Program-made: the position numbers and the translations under genes
DNA from: Clavelina lepadiformis
Taxonomy: Eukaryota; Chordata; Ascidiacea; Aplousobranchia; Clavelinidae
Reading direction: 5' to 3'
Assembly (NCBI RefSeq): GCF_947623445.1
Contig: NC_135243.1
Location: forward strand, 9,674,501 to 9,738,500
Length of the DNA stretch: 64,000 bases
The notes under the pieces: generated by a model
Seen by the model: only the letters and a program-made list of their open reading frames with translations
The model's database searches: none
What the model was told of the DNA's origin: nothing
Shown here: positions 1 through 18,290 of the stretch, piece by piece
How the letters are laid out: each line of letters begins with the position of its first letter
Position numbering within the stretch: position 1 is the first letter of the stretch

Positions 1-199
1 TTCTACAGTTTCCAGCAATGCTATCTGCTGGTTAAATAATCCCCTCGAATCCAACGTTTGTAAATGCATGCGATGTTTTAAAGCTATTTTTGCAATGTTC
101 AAATCGCCTTACGAACTTTTCTACCATTTATTACACCACAACTTTCAAACTCAACCATAACCTTGTCATCAAGAAATTTCTCACGCGCGATGTCTTTAG

Positions 200-871
200 A
201 TATAACGTGTCTCAGTTAGAGGAGTGGATCCGCAAACACAACTTGGGTGAAAGCAGTGTGTTGAGCACGCTCGATCCGTTAGTTCACGCCTCGCAACTAC
301 TGCAGGTTAAGAAAAGCACAGATGGTGATGCTGAGGAAATCTGTGAGATGTGCACCAGCCTTAACTCTAACCAGGTATTGTGTTGTATATATGCAGTTTT
401 AACCTGTTGTAGAAACAGATGATACAGTAGTGGAAATGTCGACCTTGAACTTTACGAGATATGGTATTGTATGAACTGAAATAAATCGCAAGCTAACTGA
501 GTTTCGGTAAAAATTAAATTTTTACCGAATTCGTAGAATTTCAATAAAGTGAACTATAGTTAAACCCCGTACATTTAACTAACGACCCCACTACAAGCTT
601 GCCGCCAAGTCTTTTATTTGCGCAGATCGTTAAGCTCCTGCAAATGATAACACCGACTAATGATTACGAAGAACGTGTCCCGGTCAAATTTGTTAAATCG
701 GTCCAAGCCAAGCTGCGGAATAAAAAACACCAAGTATCCAATGATAGCCTTCTCTTGGACACCAGCCGCCTGTTCGGTGTTACTTTCTCTTATTGCCCAT
801 CATCGCTTGCCCTTGAACAAATTGCCATCCCGGACAACTTGCGTTACGTCGCGCATATTAAAGCAGTGTGA
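200..871 (+). CDS. MYO5: Class V myosin, C-terminal end (dilute domain), partial
   Basis: Last two exons of an unconventional myosin V, an actin motor that carries organelles and vesicles; the C-terminal globular (dilute/DIL) domain binds cargo adaptors. Exon A is 200-374: acceptor ending at 199, donor GT at 375. Exon B is 626-871: acceptor CAG ending at 625, stop TGA at 869-871. The junction is phase 0. Diagnostic blocks are YNVSQLEEW, the [16 protein letters not shown] block, EERVPVKFV and the [11 protein letters not shown] block, which match the end of vertebrate myosin V almost column for column. The motor, IQ motifs and coiled coil must lie upstream of the window. The extreme C-terminus (about 12 residues after IAIPDNL) is not conserved with what I recall of vertebrates. 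Which MYO5 paralogue it corresponds to cannot be told; an invertebrate would be expected to have one. Confidence 0.93.
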
Positions 872-3517
872 ATGGCGCCAAGTGTGATCAGGGTTCTGGC
901 AATACCATTGACTTTTCCATGTTTCTTTATGCATTAAAGGCGTTCTCGTAATTCCTAACATTTTTGCCGGGTTTTGATTGCTCCGCTGTTTTACTTGTAT
1001 AAGAACAAACTTCTTAGCGCAGTTCACGTCTCTTGGAGGGTTTTATTTCCAAGTCATTTCCTAATGAACAGCAAAACGTATACTTTAGCTATGTTGCACC
1101 AGGTACGGTTGTGTAGGGTGCTGCGATGTGGCTAGTTTATGTATCGTGCTATATCGTTTTATTTGCTTGCTTTTGACGTATTTATTGATTCCAGTATAGA
1201 TTTTGCACGATCAGATTGGCATTGTATGCTACATTTACAGCTAGTACATATTCTAACGAGCGCTTATTAAAACTCTAACCCTTGTGATAAAGCTCACCAG
1301 TATTTCACTGTTATAATTTTAAGATCATAGACACTGTAGTAAATGCTAAGTCATAGCATTAAGCGGAACTCGCAAATAAACTCATCGTATCATTGCTGTC
1401 ATTTCATATCAATATTTCCAGTGTTGATTTTTGTCGGAGTTCTGCCATGTTCTAAAGGTTGGCGCTTCTACGTTGTATTCGTATTTGAGATGATTTGCGC
1501 ATCATTCACATTATTCCACTTTATTTTGCGGTGCATTTATGTCAAATTGAGTTCTGTTGACACTGTAAATTATAACGCAAAATGATTTTCAATTTACTGT
1601 GCTGGCTGCCTCCAACGGTTAGCCTGATTTGGGTTGCTAGTTGTCAAGCAGAATCATATTGACAATATGTTGTTAACAAAATTATGTAACAATCAGCCAT
1701 GTAAAGATGTAATTACCTATTATTCTGTGTGCATGTAGTAACTATCTATATTACCAATTTACCTACATATGAAAATCAAATGTAACTGATGCAAAGGTTG
1801 TAGATGTCTTAATTTAAAGGATATCGAAGTCAGTAAATACCGATGTAAACTATGCTCAAGCTTTGCCTGAGGAAACCGCTTTCAGGTACTTCTTGCCTGT
1901 AAGAATATAATGTTCATCTACTCTGTTTAATGCAGTTAATATTACGTAGCAAAGCAGTACGCATTATTTCGTGTTTATCGAATATCAACTCATTTATTCT
2001 TGTAATTTGGTTCGAGCGAAAAACCTTCTGGTTGATTGATTGTCCTTGCAAATCAATTTGCCCCGCTTTTTGTGCAATATACTTCCAACTTGCATGTCGA
2101 CTTGTTCGGACGTGAAAATATAGTGAAAGTAGTTGAAAGTGGTGTTTTGAGAAATAGTAGTTACTTATTCAGGTTTGGATTTTTAAACGTATACAATATC
2201 TGATTTTGATGCGTATAAAAAGGGGGCTGAAAAATGCAAAGGTTATGTTATTTATTCCTTGAATGGTGGAAAGGGGCGCAATAGTTCAAGCTGCTCCAGG
2301 CGTCCAAGATTCACGCTACATCACTGGCTACGAAAGTAGGCTGTTTAAACCAAATAGTGACTTAGTCACTGTCATCCAAATCATTGTGTAAAAAGAAATT
2401 CGGTATAAATCACAAACATTTGTTAGAACTGTGACTAAAGAATGAATTTTTTTAAGTTAGTGCTTGTTGGTACATTCCAATATGGCAACCCACAAAATTG
2501 TTAAGAAAATAGAACTCACGAAAATCGAAACATTTTTTTGTCATTCTCATGAGTAAACAGATAGCTCAGAAAACGTAGCCTATTTCATTATTTATAAACA
2601 TTGAAAAGACCGATTTTTATTACCAAGTGACAAACAGTAGTTGTGGTAGAGATTTTTTATTTGTTCATTTGGCGCAAGTTTGCGCGAAAAATATGATTTT
2701 ACTTTATGTTGTATAAGTTAGCAGTTGTATAATATCGATCCATATCTCTTAGTGTGAGCCACAAGAACTCAAGTAGGCATTATTTAATCTTGTTTCTATA
2801 GTTTTTCATTCGAAACTGATCACTTCGGAATAATATGTTTTTATGGCCCAGTTAACAGTCGTCGTTTATTCAGTTTTGGAGTTATATGTTAACATTTTGT
2901 CTACTTCCTATTCATTAATAAATGAACCATGGTAGTTGGTAATTTTCTTTCATAAACATGACGAACTGCATAAGATTACAATTGAAGGTAGATGATACAG
3001 TGAATTTTATTTATGCCATGCATTTAATTATAATGTTTTTGTTAATGTAAATAATGTACTAGAGTATTTTGATTACTTGTATAAAGTTCTGCTTGACTGC
3101 ATACCTTATGAACAACCGAGGTACTTATTCTCAACAACATAGAGAAATGTTTGCACAGTTGCACTGAACTAGATCGCAGGCCACTTCGCCTATAGTTTGT
3201 CATGGCTATAATTGCACTCTTTGAAATATTGCTTCATACCTAAACACTTTGAAATTTTAACGTGTAATGTTTTTGCCTGTAAATAAATTAGAACCAAAAT
3301 CAAATATGTTTTGTACAAAAGATTGTTAGAAGAAGGCAAAGTTTTTTATTAGGCTATTAGTGTTGTCATTTTAGTAAAGTTTTTTGAAAAATTTGTTTCG
3401 ATCATTTTTAAGCGTAGCAGTCGATTTGTATAATTTTGTAATAGCCTTATGCATTATTATGTTTAGATATTTTCAATTTTATAGCTAACATTATTTAATA
3501 AAAGCGATTGCCGAGAA
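872..3517. other. MYO5 3'UTR and intergenic sequence
   Basis: AT-rich, with no coding signal I can support; the open frames here are short and have no homology I recognise. Candidate polyadenylation signals AATAAA occur at 2917-2922 and 3282-3287. Both are far from the MYO5 stop, so the true 3' end of that transcript is uncertain. Confidence 0.5.
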
Positions 3518-3934
3518 ATGCAGCCTAATGCTGTAGGTCGAGCAATCGCTGATCCCGGTAACCTTGTGCTTCTCCTGATCGGATTTATCACCATCTTGCT
3601 GATGTTGCACGGAGACACAATCATCAAAATTCCAAGATACCGGGGAGTGGAATACATGTCCAAGGAATCAGGAGAACAATTTGTTTTTGATGAAGGTGAT
3701 GAGTTCCTGAAGCTCGAAGAAGTGACAGTTTTTGCGGATCCCACAGATAATCCGAATTGGCAACCTCCGTGTCTTCCCAATGAAGCTCCCGATTACGAAG
3801 AGAAAATGAAAAAATTAAAAGAAGATCTTGAAGTGGTCAGGGTCGAAGAATTGGTTGAAAAAATTGAAAACGAATTTAAAGAAGTGTCAGAAGAAATCAA
3901 ACAAGAAAACGCTGAACAACCAAGCAGCAATTGA
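3518..3934 (+). CDS. Unrecognised single-pass membrane protein, 138 aa
   Basis: Intact single-exon reading frame of 138 residues that I cannot assign to a family. Residues about 15-31 form one hydrophobic segment (NLVLLLIGFITILLML), following a short N-terminus without a typical signal sequence. The middle is acidic and aromatic (FVFDEGDEFLKLEE, then NPNWQPPCLP). The last ~50 residues are Lys/Glu-rich with heptad-like spacing, suggesting a charged helix or coiled coil. Codon use looks coding, the frame ends cleanly, and AATAAA lies 129 bp after the stop. Sequence ending in TATAG about 35 bp before the ATG resembles a splice acceptor, so the 5'UTR may be spliced or trans-spliced. Topology would be one TM with a cytosolic acidic tail (inference). 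It could also be the only coding exon of a fast-evolving known gene. Confidence 0.6.
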   Translation: MQPNAVGRAIADPGNLVLLLIGFITILLMLHGDTIIKIPRYRGVEYMSKESGEQFVFDEGDEFLKLEEVTVFADPTDNPNWQPPCLPNEAPDYEEKMKKLKEDLEVVRVEELVEKIENEFKEVSEEIKQENAEQPSSN

Positions 3935-4062
3935 GCTACTTTTAGTTGTTCAAAGAATATCGAAATTTAGTTATTCAACAAGACGACCTAAATTTATAGC
4001 CGTGCGCTACTTTTTGTATTTCAGACATTATACCAATCATATTCTAAAAAAACGTAGAAGTG

Positions 4063-4068
4063 AATAAA
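4063..4068 (+). promoter_or_regulatory. Polyadenylation signal AATAAA
   Basis: Canonical hexamer 129 bp downstream of the 3518-3934 stop codon; it fits as the 3' end signal of that gene. Confidence 0.55.
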
Positions 4069-5176
4069 TTTACTGCTGTACTATATGATATTTCGTTTTG
4101 TGCTAAAGTACAACCAGTACGTACATTTCAAGGCTAACGTTTTAAATGGAATGAATTAGAAAGTTCGTGTAAAAACTTGTATCAAAGCTTGTGCTAAACT
4201 TAATCACGTTTTGATGGGTATTGCTGCGAAATAGTCTGACACTGCTACGTCTTTCTTGAAGGTTGTACTGTATTTCATTTAATTTCAACAAAAAGGCTCA
4301 AAGGTTGTGAAATACATCTATTTCACTGTAGGTTTCCGAAAAATATCTGCAGCCACTTCAAGCATAAAGAGACCGTAAAACAGGTAAATCTGTTCTCTAT
4401 GATTTTGTTGGACGTCTTACGCAGGGCTTTAAAAAACCTGTTTAGACCAATCAGAAGGCGTCATGGTTGGTGTTGTTTTCTAGCCTGGAAATTACCCTAG
4501 CAGTTGGTGTGCTTGGATGTCACTGGTCGCGTGCAGAACTAGGCTACAAATTGCTATGAAAGTAGCTAAAATTGTTTTTTAGGCCATAAATTCTGCTGTA
4601 GATTTTGCACCTCTGTTAAAAAAGTTTGAATCACGGTTTTTTAGATGGCATCGTATGGAATGTTAGTCCAAAGCATTCAACAGTGCAAAATTTCAGAGAG
4701 CCCGATGGAGGATATTTTGAGTAATCAGTTTTGTAGTAAATTGACTGTATAATAAAACAAACAAGACTTCTAAGGCATTTTTTGGTGTTTAACCGCTCCT
4801 AAAGCGCTGCATTGTTTGCTGCAAAAGTCAGAATACGAGCTGATGGACGAGTGGCAGTCACAAGGCTTGTTTATTTCAAATGTCATAAAAACAAAATTTC
4901 AGATCACAGTAGCACCAAATAAAACGCTAACGGGCAGTGAGTGGAGGAAGCCAGTGATTTGAAAACTGGTGACTGATTTTTAAAACTAAAGTGGTAAAAA
5001 CTCATCGTGGTTAGAACTTACTGGATTGGGTGAGTTAACTGTCGATAGAAATGGCAGTGATTAAATTATTGACGTGTTACTAAAAACTGTTGAAAAAAGA
5101 AATTGGAAAACCACAACCAAAGCACCTCACAAGTCTTGCGACGCGAAATTTTAGGACGTTCTTAATCAACAGCTGT
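4069..5176. other. Convergent intergenic region (orphan gene / NSUN2 3'UTR)
   Basis: No coding signal seen. On the minus strand an AATAAA (TTTATT on plus, 4870-4875) lies about 300 bp past the NSUN2 stop and is a plausible NSUN2 poly(A) signal. The two flanking genes converge here. Confidence 0.45.
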
Positions 5177-11812
<6,636 letters not shown>

Positions 11813-12717
11813 TTTTGCCAGATGTTGTCGAAATATCTTCAAAATAAAATTTTTAAAATTCTTTTGTCAACTTCATACATTTTACAGGTAAAATTGTTGA
11901 AATTTAAGCAAAAATGAAAATCTCACTCAATATGTTATAGTTTACCGTATATAGGTTCAGTCTGGTGAAAATTCTTGCCAAACACAACTTGTGAAGCAGT
12001 TTGTAAATTTCAAGGGTCAATCTGAACTAAAGGAGTTTACTAAATGGCAGATCTTAGTGTAACCTTAAAATTAAGGTTCCTTCAACAAGAGTTTAGATCA
12101 TTTATATACAATAATTGATGCACACATTATTATTGAAGAAAAGTAAACATTTACATAACCGGTAGTTTGGCATCATTACTTTTGCATATTATACAAAAAA
12201 GTTAGCAACTTCTTACAATAACATTAGTTACATTACAAAATCAAAAAACAGAAAATGCACACATAAATACAATGTCATAGTGCACTCGACTATAACAAAC
12301 TGCTTTGCAAAAACTTGCAAACTCTTCATAAAAAATACTTGGAAATTGGGAAATTAAAATTTTTCTGAGTTATTTTAAAATGCTCATCAACGAAAGTTAA
12401 TACATCATGAGACAACTAAACAAAAGTATAACAATTTAACAAGGCAAGTAGATATAATGCATGTTTAAAACATAAACTCTGCACAAACATGAAGAATGAA
12501 AAGTGAAAATTAAAATATTATGTCAACTGGACATTTGATTGAAATATCAGATTTGAAGAAATTGGATTTAAAAAAGGTCCAAACTGTAAAATAATACACT
12601 TTGCAAAAACTAGTAAACAATATCAAAAATCTTGACAAACAATCATTATGCCGATCACAAAAACCTAAGGTTGTTTTTGATAAATTTTTCTCTGACCCTA
12701 CTGAACAACCAGAAGTT
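11813..12717. other. Spacer between NSUN2 start and chitobiase-like gene 1
   Basis: Roughly 0.9 kb of AT-rich DNA. It must hold the NSUN2 promoter and the 3'UTR of the chitobiase-like gene at 12718-13884. I see no further coding sequence and no convincing core promoter motif. Confidence 0.45.
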
Positions 12718-13884
12718 TTAGAGTTTTTTCAATAAACTTGCATAATAACTCATAGTATTCCACATAGCAGCAGTTTCACCTTCAATTTTTGGGTCCGTTG
12801 AAAAGTAGTCAAGCGTTGCCGAATTCCACATGCTTAGACCTCCTAGTTTTAAATTTAAAGCTAACTTGTATTTTAACATGAGACTTAGGTCATTATCAAA
12901 CCAGTACTGGTGGTAAGTCCCATTTTCTAACGTAGTGAAGTAAGGAGAAGCGGATTTTGCATCCCATTTCAACCCACCTTGAACTGTATCACCACTTAGT
13001 ACTTTCATCATATCAGCATAAATAAGCTGTCCGTTACTTTTACGCTTTCTTATACCATTACTAAGAGTAAGGAGCTCCTTCCTTTCAGCTTTATCCAAAA
13101 TGCACCTATTCTCACCAGAAGCATTATGAAATTCAGCACAGGTGAACTGGTAACCATACCAAGGTACTGCCATTACCAAATGATCGCTGGAGATTGATAG
13201 ATTTTTGATGTACAACGGGTAGGATTCTATCAATAAATCAAGTGGACAGTTGGCACTTGCATATGTTGTGCTTTGCATAGCATCATAATCCATTACAATA
13301 AGGTAATCGGTGTATTTGGCGATAGATGAGAAATCATATCTACGACCAGGATATGATCCAGAGCCTACATAGGGTGAGTATGGAATGTCAAATGAAAGAG
13401 TAAAAGATGGATTTTGCTCTTTTAATGCATAATACGTTTCACGTGTGAGAGCAGTTATGCCATCAACTTCACTTTGATTGATGGCTGCACCTTCAATATC
13501 AACATTCAAGCCATCAAGTGAATATTTGTCGATCGTATTGATCCAAGAATCTACAATCTGTTTTCGGTCATTTGGATGTAGCAGCTTCTTGACGTCGGCA
13601 TCAACTAAACTTGTCACTCGAACGTTTTTAGAATGTGCGTAGCAATATAAATCTTTTGCTTTCTCCAGGTTACCCACAGCAATAACGGTGCTAATCTCAG
13701 TCCAATTCCATTTCTTCCAACTGTTATCATCAGTAACAATTGCGAAAACAACTATTTCTCTGGACTGTTGTCTTACAGGTGTGCTGCACAGTGCAGCTGA
13801 ACTACATGGACAAAGAGCAAACGATGTTGAAATATGACCAGTTACACCCATAAATAGGAGAATTGTAAACGGAAAACTTGCCAT
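12718..13884 (-). CDS. Di-N-acetylchitobiase-like GH18 hydrolase, copy 1 (388 aa)
   Basis: Glycoside hydrolase family 18 enzyme of the chitobiase (CTBS) type, which in vertebrates removes GlcNAc from the reducing end of N-glycan core chitobiose in lysosomes. Residues 1-23 are a signal peptide (hydrophobic, ends before LCPCSS). The chitobiase Cys-rich start CPCSS...LCSTP follows, then YCYAHSK (80-86). The GH18 active-site motif DGLNVDIE is at 124-131, with Glu131 as proton donor. VMDYDA, the MAVPWYGY block, GGLKWD, HQYWFDN and MWN...LDY are the usual CTBS landmarks. Several N-glycosylation sequons occur, including NWT at 60-62. It is a single uninterrupted exon, unlike the multi-exon human CTBS. 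First of three same-strand paralogues. Lysosomal delivery is inferred from the family. Confidence 0.93.
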   Translation of the reverse strand: MASFPFTILLFMGVTGHISTSFALCPCSSAALCSTPVRQQSREIVVFAIVTDDNSWKKWNWTEISTVIAVGNLEKAKDLYCYAHSKNVRVTSLVDADVKKLLHPNDRKQIVDSWINTIDKYSLDGLNVDIEGAAINQSEVDGITALTRETYYALKEQNPSFTLSFDIPYSPYVGSGSYPGRRYDFSSIAKYTDYLIVMDYDAMQSTTYASANCPLDLLIESYPLYIKNLSISSDHLVMAVPWYGYQFTCAEFHNASGENRCILDKAERKELLTLSNGIRKRKSNGQLIYADMMKVLSGDTVQGGLKWDAKSASPYFTTLENGTYHQYWFDNDLSLMLKYKLALNLKLGGLSMWNSATLDYFSTDPKIEGETAAMWNTMSYYASLLKKL

Positions 13885-15201
13885 TGGTTTCTCTAATACA
13901 ACTTCACAATTACTTAAATTAAAAGGTTTCTATAACCAAAGTGAAAAACATGAAAGTTTAAGCATTATTTCAGATTAAGATGATCCCGCTGCAAGCGATT
14001 TTATAATACTGGTAGTAGTGCTTTAAAATTTTCCAAAGTAGCAATTTGCCCTCTCAGTGAAAACAGCAGACAATGAAAAACATCAATATTTTGAGCTATA
14101 ATAGTGCAGTTTAGTTAACATGGCTTATTTGCAATTGGCATTGGCAACAAATTGAAGTTTAAAACATGAATTAAAAGAATATTTTACTACAAACGTACGT
14201 AGTACTGATCCACTACGCACAAAAGAAAACTCATGTTTACGTTTGTTCTAAAATCCCCTAAATTAGAAGTTACAAGGAAGTCATTAAAGCAAAACTGGAA
14301 ACAGTTGAAAATCAGAATTCCAGCTTCAACACGGGATGCATGTAGAATTGTAACATTATTTTTTATTCACTACTTTCAGTACAAATTTCTAAATTCTAAG
14401 GAATTTTTTTTTCAGAAATACAAAGGTATGGTAAGTGGCACAAAAGGTGATTGAACAGTGAATTTAATTATGTACCAATATCATGATATATGTAACTATG
14501 TTTTCATTGATAGCTTTAATTTGCAAACTTGTATGCTAAATTATACACAAAAATCAAAAAATTGAGCAAATGTGCTAAATGGCAAACTAAGTAAATATCA
14601 ATGCATCAGAAACAGTTGTACACTTACTTGTTCAAAGACGCACAAACTGAAGGGTCAAGCCACCAGTGCTAAAACAAGTAAACTTCACAATCACAAATGA
14701 AGTAAGCATCCAACAAAAAAATTGTTCATACGACCATAACAACAAGATAAAGCAATTATTGTCAAAGGTTTTGTGACGTATAAAGCCACAAAATACTGTA
14801 TAACACTTTTTATGATGTCATTGATGATGATGATGGCATCACTGTGTAAAATCAATAGTCGATATGGTATACGGTCGATTGAAGTAAAATTCAAGTGTGG
14901 GTGTAGCTTAAGCTTATTTACATTTCAAAATGATGCAAAGTGGTGATTCCTCTAAGATGAAACAGTAATCACTTTTAGCAAAAAACAATCTTAGGTTAAG
15001 AGTTGTACATATTGTACAATATACAAGTGAAGCTGGCATGTCTTCACAACAAATATACACCGATGTATTTTACCTGTACAAGATTACCGCCAACAACTTA
15101 GACTAAAATACGCCATATAATGAAGTCCATCGATTGTCACCACCACAAATTAAGGATTGACTGATATAAACCCATATAGATTTTGAAAATATTGTCTAGA
15201 C
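13885..15201. other. Intergenic DNA between chitobiase-like copies 1 and 2 (part)
   Basis: AT-rich, no gene recognised. It includes the upstream region of copy 1 on the minus strand; a TTAG acceptor-like sequence sits about 10 bp before its ATG. Confidence 0.4.
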
Positions 15202-16069
15202 CAGTGGTTCTCAACCGCCGGCCCGCGTCAACTTTCCTGCCGGTCCGCCAATATATTACAATTTTATATCTCAATTGCAAAATGCAAGATGTTGAAGGCT
15301 TGTCCATTGATTAAAGAAATAAAACATCAAATTTTAAACTGATTTAGAACTTTGCTAGTTCCGTAATTTGCAGCTCTGTCACGCAACATAGAGCTCATGG
15401 TCGATTTTGTACTTTATCGTACGTCACAATGCTGTAAGTGTTGTGTCCAACTGTTTAAGACCAGTTGTATGTGAATTGTTTGTGAAAGACTTTTAAACAA
15501 AATTTAACAACAAAAGAAACCCAACAGTGAAAATCAAGTTAGTAGTAGCTTTAACAGTACAGAGGAAAAAACTACTACTTCAGATTTACAACATGACTTG
15601 AAACGATCATGCAATGCTGATATGGATTACGCAGGAACAAGCAAAAAGGAGACTTCATAAGGTAGTATGATAGTAAGTTCTTAGAGCTTGGTTTCACTAT
15701 TGCTCCTAGCAGTGAATAAGTACCGCTGCCCATGTGCTCAGTCTGCGCGAAAATACTTTCAAACGATGCAATGAAACCGGAGAAAAGCTTTTCATCGTTA
15801 TCTCTCATCAAGACCAAACAAAGATATCGTGAGGAAGTCAACTCTGTACTTCGCCTTGCAGAAACTTTAATAGAACCACATGTAACACGTATGATATCAA
15901 AAAGACAGCAGCAAATTTCTCATTAAATTGAAGTTTCCATTCTTTGCTTTTGAGTTGGATATTTTTGTCGTAATTAAATTTTGGGTTGATTTTTGAAGGC
16001 CCACCGGTCCGCAAAATTTATTTTGAAATTTTACCGATCCGCAAGCAAAAAAGGTTGCGAAAACCACTG
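15202..16069. mobile_element. hAT (Charlie/ZBED-like) deletion derivative with exact TSD
   Basis: 868-bp insertion flanked by a perfect 8-bp target-site duplication, GTCTAGAC at 15194-15201 and 16070-16077. The termini are imperfect inverted repeats: CAGTGGTTCTCAACC on the left, CAGTGGTTTTCGCAACC read inward from the right. Inside, on the plus strand, 15732-15926 reads MCSVCAKILSNDAMKPEK, resembling the BED-type zinc finger of ZBED5-type hAT transposases. It stops after 64 codons, so the copy is non-autonomous and probably internally deleted. Confidence 0.88.
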
Positions 16070-17138
16070 GTCTAGACGGAAGATTTGGAGAACTTGACTA
16101 ATAATATTAGTGAACCCCAATACAACACTACCAACTTTCCCAGTATAAATGCATAAACTGCAAGTTACTTCAAGCCTAACTAACCCACAGAAGTCCTATC
16201 ATGACAATGAAACCTGTTAAACCACAGCTTATGGCCTGCACAAGATAAATTCTATTCGGTACCCACTTATATTTCTATCCAACACCAACTGTAAAGTTTA
16301 TAAATTTTGCATTGGGATATCATAATTATAAGACGTCACTACATGCATCATAAGACAAGGCAAACTTGCAACATATTTCTGGCAATATTGGCTAAATTGT
16401 GCTACACAACATTGAAAAATTGCAAGCTAGATATAATCACTGGCAAGTCTTTCACTTACTACTGTATTGAAAATACCATTTGTATCAATGTTTTAGAACT
16501 GGGCCTTTTTCCCCCTCTTTAGTATGAAAAACAAAGTTAACTTTAGAAACAGTGACAATTACAACAGCATTAAGAGGTACTTAGAACTATTGCAAGGTTC
16601 AGATGTGTATAAAATACAGACAAGATGCAAGGTGCGTAGTCAAAAACCACAATGAAACAACTAGAACATTTCAAAGAAAAGAAACCAAAAATCAAAATAT
16701 CATCTACCTAAAATTCTAGATTAACAAATTACCATAAAAATGGCAAACTGCTAGAATTTAAATCTAATATATAGATACATATACCTGAAAATGAAGGAAC
16801 TCAAACTAATAAGTCAACAATAAACTTATCTACAAAGAAATATCTGTGTAACCGTGGCTTGATATCTAACATGTTATTGTGCATAAACCACCTGGGCACA
16901 AAAAATTAAGTGTAAAGAAGATTTGTGAAAAAATTCAACTAAACACAATGATCTAAACCTGCAAATATGCAAAAAATGAAGGTGATATTTAAAGTTACTC
17001 ACAGTCTGTAAGAAATTGAAAATTTTGGGAAAACTTCGCAAAAAACATCTTGAGAGTTTCAAAAAAAAGAGTTTAAGTAAAGTAAACAGTTATACAACTA
17101 AAGAAACTATGTCTCAATGTCTGGTTTCTGACATACAA
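16070..17138. other. Intergenic DNA downstream of chitobiase-like copy 2
   Basis: AT-rich, no coding sequence recognised. It should contain the 3'UTR of the gene at 17139. Confidence 0.4.
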
Positions 17139-18290
17139 TTAAAGTTGTTTTAATGCTCTTGCATATTCTGATATGGTATCCCACATGGCTGTGGTTCTAG
17201 CTTTAACTTTTTTGTCTGTTGAGTCATAATCAAGCATTGCTGTATGCCACATACACAGCCCTCCAAGCTTCAATTTCAGAGCTAGTTGATACTTAAGTTT
17301 AAGACTTTGAACATTATCAAACCAGTACTGGTGATAAGTCCCATTTTCCATGGTAGTAAAATATGGAGATGCTGATTTTTTATCCCATTTCAACCCACCT
17401 TGAACTGTATTACCACTTAGCACTTTCATCATACCAGCGTAAGTCAGTGACCAGTTCTTGTTGAAGAGTTTACTTCCGTTAGCAAAAGTGAGTAATTCCT
17501 GCCTTTTACTTTGAGATAACACACACCAGTTTTCATTGGAATTATTAATGAAAGTGGCACATTCAAAATTATAACCATACCATGGTACTGCCATCACTAA
17601 TTTGTGGCTAGGGATGGCGAGTTCATTTGTGAACAATGGATAGGATTTGGCTATTACATCATAAGGGCTGTTTGCACTGGCGAAAATGCCGCTATCCATC
17701 GCATCGTAATCCATCACAATAATGTAATCAGTGTATTTTGCAATTGCAGCAAAATCATATCCACGGCCACCTCCAACATTAGGTGAATGTGGGGCATCAA
17801 AGGAAATTGTTAATGAGGAACTGAAATTTTTTAAAGCATGATGTGTTTCTTTAGTTATGGCGGTAATGGCATCAACCAAAGTCTTGTTGAAGGCATTTCC
17901 TTCAATGTCTAGATTCAAACCATCAAGAGAATATTTTTTAACTGTATCAAGCCATGAATCCAGCAATTGCTTACGATAAGCATGTTGAGTAAGTTTATTC
18001 ACATCAGCACGTACCAGAGAGGTTACCCTAACTTGCTTAGAATGAGCATAGCAATACAATTCTTTAGCACTATCCAAGTTATCAACAGCAATTATTGTGG
18101 TAATTTCAGTCCAATTCCACTTTTTCCATCCATCTTCTCTGCCAATTGCAAAGGCAATTATTTCTCTGGTGTGCTTTTTCAAAGGTGTACTACACAAATC
18201 AGGAGAGTTGCACAAACACTGTGCAAAACAAACTGGAAAACACCATACCACAACCACTATTTTTAGCAATCCTAACGGAGAATTTGACAT
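17139..18290 (-). CDS. Di-N-acetylchitobiase-like GH18 hydrolase, copy 2 (383 aa)
   Basis: Second intronless GH18 paralogue. I start it at the ATG at 18290 (MSNSPLGLLKIVVVVW). The frame stays open 8 codons further, but the sequence ending TTACAG six bases before this ATG is a strong 3' splice acceptor, so the upstream ATG is probably intronic or in a trans-spliced outron. Residues 1-23 form a signal peptide ending VCFA. The active site DGLNLDIE is at 123-130 (Glu130 proton donor). VMDYDA, the MAVPWYGYN block, VQGGLKWDKK, HQYWFDN and MWHTAMLDY are all conserved. All catalytic residues are intact, so it should be active. The closest relatives in the window are the copies at 12718 and 19784. Confidence 0.92.
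   Translation of the reverse strand: MSNSPLGLLKIVVVVWCFPVCFAQCLCNSPDLCSTPLKKHTREIIAFAIGREDGWKKWNWTEITTIIAVDNLDSAKELYCYAHSKQVRVTSLVRADVNKLTQHAYRKQLLDSWLDTVKKYSLDGLNLDIEGNAFNKTLVDAITAITKETHHALKNFSSSLTISFDAPHSPNVGGGRGYDFAAIAKYTDYIIVMDYDAMDSGIFASANSPYDVIAKSYPLFTNELAIPSHKLVMAVPWYGYNFECATFINNSNENWCVLSQSKRQELLTFANGSKLFNKNWSLTYAGMMKVLSGNTVQGGLKWDKKSASPYFTTMENGTYHQYWFDNVQSLKLKYQLALKLKLGGLCMWHTAMLDYDSTDKKVKARTTAMWDTISEYARALKQL

Noticed and set aside
3463-3780. 105-codon minus-strand frame
   Set aside because: Antisense of the orphan gene at 3518-3934, which has better start context, composition and poly(A) signal.
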